A stretch of 44,254 nucleotides of DNA from Corallococcus carmarthensis (GTDB lineage: Bacteria > Myxococcota > Myxococcia > Myxococcales > Myxococcaceae), in contig NZ_RAWE01000068.1 in the NCBI RefSeq assembly GCF_003611695.1, forward strand, positions 1-44,254, given 5' to 3'. The translations under genes were made by a program, and so were the position numbers. Below the pieces are notes generated by a model, which was given only the letters and a program-made list of their open reading frames with translations, searched no databases and was not told the origin of the DNA. This document shows, in pieces, positions 1 through 9,700 of this stretch (position 1 is the first letter of the stretch; each line of letters opens with the position of its first letter).

Positions 1-5
1 GTGCC

Positions 6-2960
6 ATGACGGGGCGCTGGGGCCTGCTGGGGTTGGTGGTGGTGGGACTTCTGTCGGGCTGCGCGGACCGGGAGCGTTCATCGCTCGCGGATGGCCGGCT
101 GACGGCGACGCCAGGCGGCGTCGACTTCGCGCGGGTGGCGGTCTTCGACGCCCGTGAATCCACGGTGACGCTGCGCAACGTGGGCCGCGCGCGCATCACG
201 GTGGACGAGGCCTGGGTGGAGGGGCCGGAAGGCGCCTACAAGGCGGAGTTCACCCATGAAGGGCCGCACAGCCTGGTGCCGGGCAGCGAGTGCACGCTGA
301 AGGTGCGCTTCGCGCCGCTGGCGCAGGGCGGGCTGCCCGCGGTGCTGGTGGTGCGCTCGGACACGCGCATCGAACCGTTGATGCGCATCCCGCTCAACGG
401 CGCCGGCGTGGACGCGTGGGCCCGGGTGACGCCGCGCGCGCTGGACTTCGGCCGCATCGAGGCGGACTCCACCAAGACGCTGGGTGTGACGCTGGACAAC
501 CCCACCGAGCTGCCGGTGATGGTGACGCCCAAGCTGGTGGGCGCGGACAAGGACGAGTTCGTCGCGGCGCCCCTCACGGTGAACCCGGGCGAGCGCGTGG
601 AGCTGCCCCTCACGTTCAACCCGGTGCGGGTGGGCAAGAAGCAGGTTGCCCTGGCCATCTCGCCCTGCGTCGGGTGCGCGGACGTGACGGTGACGGTGGC
701 CGCGGAGGCGCTGGAGCGCGCGGTGGTGGCGGAGCCGGAGGTGGTGGACTTCGGCGCGGTGCCGGTGGACCGCGACGCCATCAAGGCCTCCAGCCTGCGC
801 AACATCAGCACGGAGCCGGTGACGGTGACGTCGCTCATGCTGGATGGCACGGACGCGTCCTTCAGCCAGTCCAACACGGGCCTGCCGCTGGTGCTCCAGC
901 CGGGCGAGGTGCGCGCCTTCGAGATCCGCTACAGCCCCGGCCACATGGGCGCGGCGACGGACCGCGCCGTCTACTCCGTGGTGAGCAGGCGCCACCCCAC
1001 GCTGCCCGTGCCGCTGCGCGGCTTCGGTGGCGCGTCCGAGCTCTGCGTGTCGCCCATGATGTACGACTTCGGCGAGCAGCCGCTGGGCTCCAAGGTCCGC
1101 GTCGTGGTGAACGTGAAGAACTGCGGCACGGACAACGCGGGGCCGCTCACCATCAACACGCTGGACTGGACGCCGGACGCGACGGGCGCCCAGCTCCAGT
1201 TCAACCACAAGCCGGTGGCCCTGCCGTTCACCCTGCCGGCCAACGGCGAGCTGAACCTGGAGATCTTCTACGAGCCCATGCGCGAGGGCAGCGCGTCCGG
1301 CGCGCTGGTGATGACCACGAGCGCGTTCTCCGCGGCCACCGTGCAGCTGGACTTCTTCGGCAGCGCGAAGGCGCACGCGCCGTGTGATTTGACCGTCACC
1401 CCGCAGCTGGTGGACTTCGGCACCATCCCGCCGGGCCGCGGCGCGGTGCTGGGCGTGAAGCTGGAGAACAAGGGCACGGACCTGTGCCCCGTGAAGAACA
1501 TCCGCATCGCCAATGACGGCGGCGGCGTGTTCAAGATGCCCGGCGGCGAGCTCTTCGGCGGCATCATCTACCCGGGGGACTGGTTCAGCTTCCAGGTGGC
1601 CTTCCAGGCGCCCTTCACCGGCGGCGGCTTCACGGGTGAGCTGCAGGTGGAGCAGTACAACCCGGCGACGCCGGTGTTGCAGGTGCCGCTGCTGGCGAAC
1701 TCGCAGGAGACGTGCCTGGTGGCGTCGCCCTGGTACCTGGACTTCGGCCTGGGCCGCAAGGACTGCCGTCCGGCGCCGCGCGAGGTGAACTACCTCAACG
1801 CGTGCACCACGCCCATCACGGTGTCCAACGTCTTCATCGGGCCGGGCACGACGGACACGGAGTTCGCGCTGTTGGATCACCCGGCGCCGCCCGCGTTCCA
1901 GCTCCAACCGGGCGAGTCCTTCACGGTGGGCGTGGACTACCTGGCGCAGGTGACGGGCATGAACCTGTCGCCGCTGTACGTGGACTCCAGCGACCTGCCC
2001 ATCCCGCTGATGGTGCCGCTCATCGGTGAGTCGTCGAAGAAGACGGACAAGACGGACACCTTCGTGCAGCAGGACGTGAGCAAGGTCGACGTGCTCTTCG
2101 TCGTGGACAACACGGCGTCCATGGTGGAGGAGCACCCGAAGCTCGTGTCCGCCATCCCCGAGTTCGTGAACGCCGCGCGCAGCAAGGCGGTGGACGTGAA
2201 CATGGCGGTGACGACGACGGGCATCTCCGCGGTGTCCGGCGCGTGCCCGGGCGGCGCGCTGGGCGGTGAGGCCGGCCGCTTCTTCCCGGCGGACAACAGC
2301 CGCGCGCGCATCCTCACGCTGGGCACGCCCAACGTGACGCAGGTGCTCCAGCAGAACGTGCAGGTGGGCCAGTGCGCCCAGGTGGAGCAGGGCTTCGAGG
2401 CGATGCGCCGCGCGCTCACCTCGCCGCTGGTGAACAACGTGGATGATCCGCGCACGGCGCTGGCCAACGACGGCAACGCGGGCTTCCTGCGGGACTCCGC
2501 GGCGCTGGTGGTGGTGTTCGTGGGCGACGAGGACGACCACTCGCCGGACGCGGTCTCCACGTACGTGCAGTGGGCGCAGCAGCGCAAGGGGGAGAACCAG
2601 CCGCAGCGGGCCACGTTCTTCGCCATCGCGCCCACGAAGACGTCCTGCGCCACGGCGGGCGGCACCGGCACCCGGTACGCGGACGCGGCGGCGCAGACGG
2701 GCGGCGAGGTCCTCAACGTCTGCGCGGGTGACTACGCGCCGCTCCTCAAGCAGGTGGCCAACAAGGCGTTCAGCGCGCAGGACCGCTTCCCGCTGAGCGA
2801 GGAGCCCGACGCGGGCACGGTGGTGGTGAGCGTCAACGGCACCGCGACGACCAGCGGGTGGACCTACGACGCGGCGTCCAACAGCGTGGTGTTCACCACG
2901 GTGCCGCCGCCGGGCTCGAAGGTGGCCATCACCTACCGCCGCGCCTGCGCCAACGACTGA
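6..2960 (+). CDS. Lipoprotein with repeated ASH/Ig-like domains and a C-terminal VWA-like domain
   Basis: The 984-residue product starts with a lipoprotein signal peptide whose lipobox LSGC puts the lipidated cysteine at residue 19, so it should be anchored in the envelope. About six copies of a 100-120-residue unit follow, each opening with a strand of the type LDFGxI or VDFGxV and rich in Val/Thr. This is the look of the ASPM/SPD-2/Hydin (choice-of-anchor D) Ig-like fold. From about residue 690 the sequence changes to a von Willebrand A-like fold: VDVLFVVDNTASM supplies a DxTxS metal-site motif (Asp701, Thr703, Ser705), and VVFVGDEDDHS lies further on. The last 70 residues look like another beta domain. 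The ATG lies 5 bp into the window, and because the signal peptide follows at once, it is probably the true start. The role is probably surface adhesion or scaffolding; no substrate can be named. Confidence 0.8.
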   Translation: MTGRWGLLGLVVVGLLSGCADRERSSLADGRLTATPGGVDFARVAVFDARESTVTLRNVGRARITVDEAWVEGPEGAYKAEFTHEGPHSLVPGSECTLKVRFAPLAQGGLPAVLVVRSDTRIEPLMRIPLNGAGVDAWARVTPRALDFGRIEADSTKTLGVTLDNPTELPVMVTPKLVGADKDEFVAAPLTVNPGERVELPLTFNPVRVGKKQVALAISPCVGCADVTVTVAAEALERAVVAEPEVVDFGAVPVDRDAIKASSLRNISTEPVTVTSLMLDGTDASFSQSNTGLPLVLQPGEVRAFEIRYSPGHMGAATDRAVYSVVSRRHPTLPVPLRGFGGASELCVSPMMYDFGEQPLGSKVRVVVNVKNCGTDNAGPLTINTLDWTPDATGAQLQFNHKPVALPFTLPANGELNLEIFYEPMREGSASGALVMTTSAFSAATVQLDFFGSAKAHAPCDLTVTPQLVDFGTIPPGRGAVLGVKLENKGTDLCPVKNIRIANDGGGVFKMPGGELFGGIIYPGDWFSFQVAFQAPFTGGGFTGELQVEQYNPATPVLQVPLLANSQETCLVASPWYLDFGLGRKDCRPAPREVNYLNACTTPITVSNVFIGPGTTDTEFALLDHPAPPAFQLQPGESFTVGVDYLAQVTGMNLSPLYVDSSDLPIPLMVPLIGESSKKTDKTDTFVQQDVSKVDVLFVVDNTASMVEEHPKLVSAIPEFVNAARSKAVDVNMAVTTTGISAVSGACPGGALGGEAGRFFPADNSRARILTLGTPNVTQVLQQNVQVGQCAQVEQGFEAMRRALTSPLVNNVDDPRTALANDGNAGFLRDSAALVVVFVGDEDDHSPDAVSTYVQWAQQRKGENQPQRATFFAIAPTKTSCATAGGTGTRYADAAAQTGGEVLNVCAGDYAPLLKQVANKAFSAQDRFPLSEEPDAGTVVVSVNGTATTSGWTYDAASNSVVFTTVPPPGSKVAITYRRACAND

Positions 2961-2994
2961 ACGGTGGGAAAGCTGTGGGTGTGGACCCCGTGAC

Positions 2995-3012
2995 GGGCCG
3001 GCCATCCGGCCC
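2995..3012. terminator. GC-rich hairpin after the VWA lipoprotein gene
   Basis: GGGCCGG and CCGGCCC form a perfect 7-bp stem with a CCAT loop, 34 nt after the stop codon at 2960. No T-run follows, so it is only a possible terminator. Confidence 0.35.
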
Positions 3013-3075
3013 CGAACGGGGGTGTCAGACCCCGGTGCTACAGCACTGCATCTGCCTGTGCGGATGACCAGAAAA

Positions 3076-3103
3076 TTGGAGGCGCTCCCTCGGTGTGTAC
3101 CCT
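3076..3103 (+). promoter_or_regulatory. Possible sigma70-type promoter for the small gene at 3139
   Basis: TTGGAG (3076-3081) and TACCCT (3098-3103) are separated by 16 bp and end 35 bp before the GTG start. The match to consensus is only moderate. Confidence 0.3.
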
Positions 3104-3138
3104 GCGGAGCGTCTGCACGCTGTTGCCCTGGAGGCGCT

Positions 3139-3474
3139 GTGAGCACCTGGATGCCCGATGAGCCCCTGAAGTCCTCTCCGCGCGCCGGTGCGCCGGGACT
3201 GCGGGTCATCCGTGGAGAGGGTCAGCGCAAGCAGGAACCGCTGGCGTCCCGGGACGCGGTGGCCCGGGTGCTGATGGAGGCGGGGGCGGACATGCTCCTG
3301 CGGCGCATCAGCCCCGCGAGGGCGCAGGAGATCGAGCGCAAGGTGGACCGGGTGCTGGACCTGTTCGACCGGGTGGACGCGGCGCCGGTGCTGATGCCGG
3401 TGCTCAAGCGGCACCTGGACGAACTGGAAGCCCTGATGCGCGAGACCCGCGAGGTCCGGGCCGCCCGCCGCTAG
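3139..3474 (+). CDS. Small hypothetical protein, 111 residues
   Basis: I do not recognise this family. The GTG at 3139 is preceded by GGAGG (3130-3134, 4 nt spacing), while ATG 3064 and the ATG at 3022 upstream lack such a site and would add Cys/Pro-rich sequence unlike a coding start. The protein has a basic, proline-containing N-terminus with no signal peptide or membrane segment. From about residue 35 it is strongly amphipathic and charged (many Arg, Glu, Leu), probably a helical hairpin or short coiled coil. It stands alone between the lipoprotein gene and the first kinase gene, which has its own candidate promoter. Base composition and codon use match the neighbours, so it looks like a native gene. 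Confidence 0.6.
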   Translation: MSTWMPDEPLKSSPRAGAPGLRVIRGEGQRKQEPLASRDAVARVLMEAGADMLLRRISPARAQEIERKVDRVLDLFDRVDAAPVLMPVLKRHLDELEALMRETREVRAARR

Positions 3475-3521
3475 GGCGCACCGGCGGTGGAACCGGGAAA
3501 AACCTCAAGGGGATTCGATGT

Positions 3522-3550
3522 TTGATTCCCCTGGCCCGGCCGCTTACGCT
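3522..3550 (+). promoter_or_regulatory. Candidate sigma70-type promoter of the first kinase gene
   Basis: TTGATT (3522-3527), a 17-bp spacer and TACGCT (3545-3550) lie just before the kinase gene. The -10 element covers the TTG at 3550, which argues for translation starting at GTG 3577 instead. A 6-bp inverted repeat (AGGGGA/TCCCCT) overlaps the -35 side. Confidence 0.4.
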
Positions 3551-3576
3551 TGGGGTCCGCCTCTACGCGTCCGGCC

Positions 3577-6441
3577 GTGTCCATCGAAACCTACGGCAGC
3601 TACCAGCTCCTGAAGCGCCTCGCCACGGGCGGCATGGCGCAGATCTACCTCGCGCGCCGGCCGGGTTCGGATGCTCCGGACAAGCTGCTGGTGCTCAAGC
3701 GCATCCTCCCGCACCTGTCGGAGAACGACGAGTTCGTCCGGATGTTCCTGGACGAGGCGCGGATCGCGGCCCGGCTCGCGCACCCCAACGTGGTGCAGAT
3801 CTACGACCTGGGGGCGGAGGGGGACACCTTCTTCATCGCCATGGAGTACATCCATGGCGTGGACGCGCGCCGGCTCTGGAAGCGCTCGGAGACGGCGGGG
3901 CGTCCGCTGCCGGTGCCGCTGGTGTGCCGCATCCTGCTGGAGGCGTGCGCGGGGCTGGACTACGCGCACAAGAAGACGGACGCGACGGGGCGCCCGCTGG
4001 ACATCGTGCACCGGGACGTGTCGCCGCAGAACATCCTGGTGACGTTCGACGGTGGCGTGAAGGTGGTGGACTTCGGCATCGCGAAGGCGGCGGACCAGGC
4101 CACCGTGACGCGCTCCGGGGTGCTCAAGGGCAAGTATTCGTACATGTCGCCGGAGCAGGCCGCCGGGCAGCGCGTGGACCGGCGCTCGGACGTGTTCGCG
4201 CTGGGCGTGGTGCTGCATGAGCTGCTGACGGGGGGACGGCTCTTCAAGCGCCCCAGCGACATGCTGACGCTGTCGGCGGTGGCGGAGTGCCACGTGCCGG
4301 TGCCGTCGCAGGTGGCGCCCCGGGTGCCGGCGGAGCTGGACGCCATCGTGCTCAAGGCGCTCGCGAAGGAGCCGGACGCGCGCTTCCAGCATGCGCAGGA
4401 GCTGCAGCGCGCGCTGGAGGGGTGGCTGGCCTCGCAGCCGCAGCCGTGTGGCACGACGGCGGACCTGGCCGCGTTCATGCGGGAGCTGTACGCGGACCGG
4501 CTGACGGAGGAGGCGCGCTCTGGCGAGGTGGTGGTGACGGACGAGGAGGCCGGGGTGTCTCCGCCGGCGCCCGCGCCGCGCCGGTCGGTGATGCGGCCCG
4601 CGACGGCGCCGGGGCGCGCGGAGAACGAGCCCACCACCACGCTGCGCCCGAACCGGTCGAACCGTCCCAGTGGGAAGATGGAGGCGCGCCGCGACGACGC
4701 GGAGGCGGACAGCGGGCGCTCCGAGGTGCGTGGCCCGGACACCCGTGCGGAAGGCCGCAACGCGGAGGCGCGGGTGGACGTGCGCGCCGAGGGCCGGCAC
4801 GCGGAAGGGCGCCACGCCGACAGCCGCCCCGAGCCGCGCTCGGAGATCCGCAACGCCGACAGCCGTCCCGAGCCCCGTTCGGAGGTCCGCAACGCCGACG
4901 GCCGCCCCGAGCCCCGTTCGGAGGTGCGCAACGCCGACAGCCGCCCCGAGCCCCGTTCGGAGGTGCGCAACGCCGACAGCCGCCCCGAGCCGCGCTCGGA
5001 GATCCGCCACGTCGACAGCCGCCCCGAGCCGCGCTCGGAGATGCGCCACGCCGACCCCCGGGCCGAGGCTCGCGCCACTGAATCCCGGCCGGAACCCCGG
5101 GGGACGACGGGGACGCGGCGGGCCCTGGAGTCACCGCCCTCACGGAGCATCCGGCCGGTGCGCCTGGAGGAGCCCTCCCTCCCGACCGTGACGGAGGAAG
5201 ACGGTCCCACGCTCGCGATGGTGGACACGCAGGGGAAGCTGTCCGGCGGGTTCCAGGTGGAGGAGGACGCGCCCACGCTCGCGATGGTGGACACGCAGGG
5301 GAAGCTGTCCGGCGCGTTCCAGGTGGAGGAGGACGCGCCCACGTTGGATCAGCGCTTCCTGGCGACGCGGGCCCAGGAGGACGAGGACGACTCGACCCTG
5401 GACATGCTCTCCATCTCCCGCGCGGACGTGGACGAAGGCCCCACGCAGGACATGCGCGCCGTGCCGCGCTCGGAGATTCCGGTCCCCCGTACGGGCAGCC
5501 CGGCCCCGTCCGGCGAACACCGCGGGCCGCGGCTCCCCGTGCCCGCGCCCCACGCGACCATCGAGGAGATGACCGCGTCCACCGCGCCGCGCTCCTCGTC
5601 CCGCGCGCCCATGCCGAACGCCTGGGTGCCGCCAGCCCGCACCGGCACGGTCACCGAGCAGTCCGCGGTGGAGCCGCCGAAGCGCCGCGGGCTCCTGTAT
5701 GGAGCCATCGTGCTCGTCGCGATCCTGGTGGGCGTCGGCATCGTGTGGAGCCTGGGTCCGGGCGCGAGCGGTGTGCACGTGGAGTCCGACCCCGCCGGTG
5801 CGCGCGTCGTGTTCGAGGACCGCGTGCTCCCGGAGCGCACGCCGCTGACGCTGCCGACGGTGAAGCCCGGCCGCTACTGGGTCGTGCTGGTGAAGGAGGG
5901 CTACCGCGAACTGCGCACGCAGATCGTCATCCCGCCCTCCGGCCAGCTCGAAGTGGGGCCGTTGAAGCTCGTGCCGATGCCGTCGTCCGGCAAGCCCGCC
6001 ACGGAGCCGCCTGCCCCGGCGCCTCCGGCCGCGACCCCGCCCGAGCCCGGCGTCGGACCTTCCGGCGTGGCAGCCCCACGCACGCCGGACGACACCACGG
6101 CCCCGGAAGCGAAGCAGGCCCAGGAGGCTCCGCCCGCCCAGGCTCCCGCGCCGGTGGTGAAGGCGCCCGCCGCCGCGGCGGCCGCGGTGGTGCCCGCGGC
6201 GGACGTGCGCGAGCCTCCCCGGGCCCCGGCGCGGTCCGCGTCCGTGAGCTTCGTGGTGACGCCGTGGGCCGAGGTGACGTGCAACGGCCGCAAGCTGGGT
6301 GAGACGCCGTTCCAGCCGGTGGAGCTGGGGGTGGGTTCGTATGACTGCAAGTTCACGAACCCCGAACTGAAGCGCACCCTCAGCCGTCGCATCGAGGTGC
6401 GTCCCATCGACCTCAATGTGGTGACGGTCAAGTTCGAGTAG
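3577..6441 (+). CDS. Membrane-anchored Ser/Thr protein kinase with two PEGA domains
   Basis: This is a Hanks-type kinase of about 954 residues. The kinase domain fills residues 7-290: Gly loop [14 protein letters not shown]-binding Lys41, catalytic HRD at 145-147 with Asn152, DFG at 165-167, then the activation-loop end SYMSPEQ. A long Pro/Arg/Glu-rich linker follows and holds six copies of a 13-residue unit ([13 protein letters not shown] type) and two copies of a 22-residue acidic unit. One transmembrane helix lies at about 705-727. Two PEGA-type beta domains (about 733-800 and the last 75 residues) should face the periplasm, so this is likely a sensor that signals inward by phosphorylation. 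GTG 3577 is preferred to TTG 3550 because a promoter -10 overlaps the latter. A second kinase starts 8 nt downstream. The input signal and substrates are unknown. Confidence 0.88.
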   Translation: MSIETYGSYQLLKRLATGGMAQIYLARRPGSDAPDKLLVLKRILPHLSENDEFVRMFLDEARIAARLAHPNVVQIYDLGAEGDTFFIAMEYIHGVDARRLWKRSETAGRPLPVPLVCRILLEACAGLDYAHKKTDATGRPLDIVHRDVSPQNILVTFDGGVKVVDFGIAKAADQATVTRSGVLKGKYSYMSPEQAAGQRVDRRSDVFALGVVLHELLTGGRLFKRPSDMLTLSAVAECHVPVPSQVAPRVPAELDAIVLKALAKEPDARFQHAQELQRALEGWLASQPQPCGTTADLAAFMRELYADRLTEEARSGEVVVTDEEAGVSPPAPAPRRSVMRPATAPGRAENEPTTTLRPNRSNRPSGKMEARRDDAEADSGRSEVRGPDTRAEGRNAEARVDVRAEGRHAEGRHADSRPEPRSEIRNADSRPEPRSEVRNADGRPEPRSEVRNADSRPEPRSEVRNADSRPEPRSEIRHVDSRPEPRSEMRHADPRAEARATESRPEPRGTTGTRRALESPPSRSIRPVRLEEPSLPTVTEEDGPTLAMVDTQGKLSGGFQVEEDAPTLAMVDTQGKLSGAFQVEEDAPTLDQRFLATRAQEDEDDSTLDMLSISRADVDEGPTQDMRAVPRSEIPVPRTGSPAPSGEHRGPRLPVPAPHATIEEMTASTAPRSSSRAPMPNAWVPPARTGTVTEQSAVEPPKRRGLLYGAIVLVAILVGVGIVWSLGPGASGVHVESDPAGARVVFEDRVLPERTPLTLPTVKPGRYWVVLVKEGYRELRTQIVIPPSGQLEVGPLKLVPMPSSGKPATEPPAPAPPAATPPEPGVGPSGVAAPRTPDDTTAPEAKQAQEAPPAQAPAPVVKAPAAAAAAVVPAADVREPPRAPARSASVSFVVTPWAEVTCNGRKLGETPFQPVELGVGSYDCKFTNPELKRTLSRRIEVRPIDLNVVTVKFE
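4816..5049 (+). repeat. Six in-frame 39-bp tandem repeats in the kinase linker
   Basis: Six consecutive 39-bp units encode variants of [13 protein letters not shown], with Ile/Val/Met, Ser/Gly and Asn/His changes. The length is a multiple of three, so gain or loss of units keeps the frame. The linker is Arg/Glu/Pro-rich and probably disordered. Confidence 0.9.
5194..5325 (+). repeat. Two 66-bp tandem repeats in the kinase linker
   Basis: Two adjacent 66-bp copies encode a 22-residue unit beginning EED(G/A)[15 protein letters not shown] third partial copy (EEDAPTL) follows. Thr residues within acidic context could be autophosphorylation sites, which is inference only. Confidence 0.85.
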
Positions 6442-6449
6442 GCGCGGCC

Positions 6450-8369
6450 TTGGACCCTTCCGCAACGCTCGAGGCAGGCACCCACGTCGGCAAGTACGTC
6501 GTGCGCCGCAAGCTCGCCGAAGGGGGCATGGCGGAGATCTTCCTGTGCACCGCGCGCGGGCCGGAGGGCTTCGAGAAGGAGGTCGTCATCAAGCGCGTGC
6601 GGGCGTTCCTCGCGAGCGACCCGGACTTCGTGCAGATGTTCATCGCGGAGGCGCGGCTGGCCTCGCGGCTCAACCACGCCAACGTGGTGCAGATCTTCGA
6701 CTTCGACAAGCACGAGGACACCTACTACCTGGCGATGGAGTACGTGCGCGGCTGCTCGCTGTGGGAGCTGCGCAAGCGGAGCAAGGAGGCCATGTCTCCG
6801 ATGCCGCCCATGCTGGTGGCGCACATCGGCGCGGAGGTCGCGCGCGGGCTGCACTACGCCCACCGCCTGCGGGTGAACGGCGAGCTGCTGAACCTGGTGC
6901 ACCGGGACGTCACGCCGCACAACGTGCTCGTGTCCTACGACGGCGCGGTGAAGCTCACCGACTTCGGCATCGCGAAGGCGGGCAACAAGCTGACGAACCC
7001 CGGCGTGCTCAAGGGCAAGTTCGCGTACATGTCGCCCGAGCAGGCCCGGGGCGAAAGCGTGGATGTGCGCACCGACGTCTTCGCGCTGGGCGTGGTGCTG
7101 TGGGAGCTGCTCACCGGCGGGCGCCTGTTCCAGGGGGATTCGGAGATCGCCGTCCTTCGCGCGGTGCAGGAGAGCACCATCGTGCCGCCCGCGCGCCTGA
7201 ACCCGGAGATCCCTCCGGACCTGGACGCCGCCATCTGCCGCGCGCTGGAGCGCGACCTGTCGAAGCGCTTCCAGACGGCGGGGGAGCTGGAGCGCGCGCT
7301 GGCTCAGTGCGTGCTGAACCACGTCCGCTCCGTCGACGACACCGACGTGGGCGAGTTCGTCCGGAAGCTGTTCCCCATCGCCGCCAGCAACCAGGCGCTG
7401 CCCGCGCTCCCGGAGCGCACGGCCCTGGAGGACGGGGCCCTGGCTGGCGCGCCACCGCCGCCCCGCGAGCCCACGGCGGTGATGCCCTCGCGCGAACACG
7501 CCTCGGGCGCGAAGCGGGCCGCCTCTCCGGACGACGACCGCCACGGGACGACGCTGGTGTTGTCGCAAGACGACCGCGCCGCCGACGCCGCGAACGGACG
7601 TCCCCCGCAGCCCACGCCGCAGATGCCGTTGCAGTCGATGGGGCGGGACGCGCCGCTCACGCCGTCCAGCAGGCGCACCGGATCCCGTGAGGTCCCCGCC
7701 GCCAGCGAGACCGCCTCCGCGCGCCGTGTCGCGCCCCTGGCCGGCGCCGGCGACCGCGAAGCCGACGACACGATCTCCGCCACCGAACCCGGGCCGCCCG
7801 AGGCGCCCGGCCGCAAGCGCGCCCTGTGGGCCGGAGTCGCGGCGGTGGGGCTCGCGGGCCTCGTGGGTGTCCTCGCCGTGGCCCGCTCGCACACGGGAGC
7901 CCAGGACGCGGGGCAGGGGAGCCCGCCTGCTCCCCAGGTCACCGCCCCGGCGACGAACCCGCCCGTGGCGACCACCGCCGTGCCCCCGGCCGAACCCGCC
8001 CGCACGCCGGCCGCGGAGGCCATCGACACGGAGCTCGAAGGGCAGCGGCGCGAAGCCGCCCTGACCCCGCCTCCGTCCACCGGACCGGCCGCGCCCGCCA
8101 CGAACCCCACGGCGGACACCGCCTCGGCGCCGCCCGCCGCGGACACGGCGAAGGCCATGGGCTCGCTCCAGGTGAAGGCCAACCCGTACGCCACGGTGTA
8201 CCTGGGCGCGAAGCGGCTGGGAGACGTGCAGGGCCGCGCGACCTACAAGGTCCCGGCGGGCACCTACTCCCTGACCTTCCAGCACCCGTTCGGCTCGAAG
8301 ACGTTCACCGTCATCGTCCCCGCCAACGGCACCGCGACGCAGGAGTTCCGCGCGCCCCGCGGCCGCTGA
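6450..8369 (+). CDS. Membrane-anchored Ser/Thr protein kinase with a C-terminal PEGA-like domain
   Basis: This second Hanks-type kinase has 639 residues from a TTG start 8 nt after the previous stop, so the two are probably co-transcribed. Kinase motifs: Gly loop [14 protein letters not shown]-binding Lys48, HRD at 151-153 in HRDVTPHN (Asn158), DFG at 171-173, then AYMSPEQ. A low-complexity Pro/Ala/Arg linker leads to a transmembrane helix at about 460-480 and a second low-complexity stretch. The last 65 residues ([20 protein letters not shown] onward) match the PEGA beta-repeat pattern and should be outside the cytoplasm. The two kinases share most of their catalytic-domain sequence and probably arose by duplication, but this one lacks the 13-residue linker repeats. 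The alternative start ATG further in would cut the Gly loop, so TTG is kept. Confidence 0.87.
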   Translation: MDPSATLEAGTHVGKYVVRRKLAEGGMAEIFLCTARGPEGFEKEVVIKRVRAFLASDPDFVQMFIAEARLASRLNHANVVQIFDFDKHEDTYYLAMEYVRGCSLWELRKRSKEAMSPMPPMLVAHIGAEVARGLHYAHRLRVNGELLNLVHRDVTPHNVLVSYDGAVKLTDFGIAKAGNKLTNPGVLKGKFAYMSPEQARGESVDVRTDVFALGVVLWELLTGGRLFQGDSEIAVLRAVQESTIVPPARLNPEIPPDLDAAICRALERDLSKRFQTAGELERALAQCVLNHVRSVDDTDVGEFVRKLFPIAASNQALPALPERTALEDGALAGAPPPPREPTAVMPSREHASGAKRAASPDDDRHGTTLVLSQDDRAADAANGRPPQPTPQMPLQSMGRDAPLTPSSRRTGSREVPAASETASARRVAPLAGAGDREADDTISATEPGPPEAPGRKRALWAGVAAVGLAGLVGVLAVARSHTGAQDAGQGSPPAPQVTAPATNPPVATTAVPPAEPARTPAAEAIDTELEGQRREAALTPPPSTGPAAPATNPTADTASAPPAADTAKAMGSLQVKANPYATVYLGAKRLGDVQGRATYKVPAGTYSLTFQHPFGSKTFTVIVPANGTATQEFRAPRGR

Positions 8370-8443
8370 AGCCCCGCCGTCCTCCTCCCATCCCCTGAAG
8401 CCACCGGATGCCGGCGCGGAGCGTCGGCCGGACGACGTGCGCT

Positions 8444-8480
8444 CGCGCGCCTGCTCGTCATCCTTGACGAGTGACGCGCG
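8444..8480. terminator. Nested inverted repeat between the kinase and MerR-like genes
   Basis: CTCGTCA (8454-8460) and TGACGAG (8465-8471) form a perfect 7-bp stem with a TCCT loop. Outer CGCGCG arms (8444-8449, 8475-8480) can extend it after a 3-4 nt interruption. It lies 75 nt after the kinase stop and 41 nt before the next start, so it may end the kinase transcript or act as an operator. Confidence 0.45.
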
Positions 8481-8520
8481 AATCTGGCACCTATGGCATC
8501 CATTCAGTAGTCTCTATTCA

Positions 8521-9045
8521 ATGGAATCGATGGACCTGCTCGCGCCCGATGAACTCGAGCGCATCGAGCGCGAGAACGCGGGGGGGTTGCCCGCGAACGC
8601 GATCCTGGAAATCTTCCGGCCCCGGGGCGTGAGGCTCTCGGAGGCGACGTTCCGGAAGTACGTCCAGGCTGGTCTGCTTCCCCGCAGCCGCCGTGTGGGC
8701 CGCAAGGGGAAGCACCAGGGCAGCCTGGGCCTCTACCCGGTGGAAGCGGTGCGGCGCATCAACGTCATCAAGAAGATGATGGCCGAAGGACACACCCTGG
8801 AGGACATCCGCCGCTCCTTCGTGTTCCACCGGAACCACATCGACCAGCTCCAGCGGGACCTGTCGGAGGTGCTCGACGGGTTCCAGGAGGAGCTGGGAGG
8901 GCGGCCCCTGGGAGGAGAACGCAGGAGGTCACTCGAAGCCCAGTTGGCAACGCTCAGGCAACGGGCGCAGGATCTGGTCCGGGATGTCGCCCGGTTGGGC
9001 AGCGCCGTCACGGCGCGCGAAGACGAAACGCTCCGGCCGCAATAG
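8521..9045 (+). CDS. MerR-like transcriptional regulator
   Basis: The 174-residue product has a winged-helix MerR-type DNA-binding region at about residues 20-95. It includes the first-helix segment VRLSEATFRKYVQAGLLPRS, where MerR proteins have the turn 'tRYYe.aGLl.p', then the wing (RKGKHQGSLGLYP) and a second helix pair ending in EGHTLEDIRRSF. Residues 95-165 are predicted coiled coil, rich in Leu, Gln and Arg, as in MerR dimerisation helices. No Cys/His metal site or small-ligand domain is visible, so the effector is unknown. ATG 8521 is chosen, with ATG 8530 three codons later equally possible; neither has a good ribosome site. An earlier start at 8437 would add non-conserved sequence across the upstream inverted repeat. 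Confidence 0.75.
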   Translation: MESMDLLAPDELERIERENAGGLPANAILEIFRPRGVRLSEATFRKYVQAGLLPRSRRVGRKGKHQGSLGLYPVEAVRRINVIKKMMAEGHTLEDIRRSFVFHRNHIDQLQRDLSEVLDGFQEELGGRPLGGERRRSLEAQLATLRQRAQDLVRDVARLGSAVTAREDETLRPQ

Positions 9046-9102
9046 GATGCCCCCCCGGGTCCTGTTGAACCGGATAGACTCCACACATCTGGAGGACGAA
9101 AC

Positions 9103-9594
<492 letters not shown>

Positions 9595-9619
9595 GGGCAG
9601 GGCACTGTTTCGCGCCGGG

Positions 9620-9651
9620 CCTGGGGTGACGTGTTGCGTTGACACCCCAGG
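9620..9651. promoter_or_regulatory. Inverted repeat overlapping the purH promoter
   Basis: CCTGGGGTG (9620-9628) and CACCCCAGG (9643-9651) are perfect 9-bp arms around a 14-nt loop. The right arm overlaps the end of the TTGACA box of purH. It could be the terminator of the upstream gene, an operator for purH, or both. Confidence 0.45.
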
Positions 9652-9667
9652 GGGTGGTTGCTAGGAC
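9639..9667 (+). promoter_or_regulatory. Housekeeping sigma70-type promoter of the purH operon
   Basis: A perfect -35 box TTGACA (9639-9644), a 17-bp spacer and TAGGAC (9662-9667) precede the purH GTG by about 34 bp. The same TAGGAC hexamer appears in the promoter candidate at 39430-39459. Confidence 0.6.
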
Positions 9668-9700
9668 CCGCGCCACCCCCACCCATTGCGAGGCGCACAC

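Noticed and set aside
78-3209. A 1043-codon open frame on the minus strand over the first lipoprotein gene
   Set aside because: It is the antisense shadow of a high-GC gene: Arg/His/Ala-rich, no domain, no ribosome site, and the plus-strand frame has a signal peptide and domains.
4816-5049. CRISPR-like array because of six 39-bp repeats
   Set aside because: The units are contiguous, with no spacers, in frame and within a kinase linker.
8487-8503. Sigma54 promoter (TGGCACCTATGGCATC) before the MerR-like gene
   Set aside because: GG and GC are 8 and not 10 nt apart and the TTGC part is missing.
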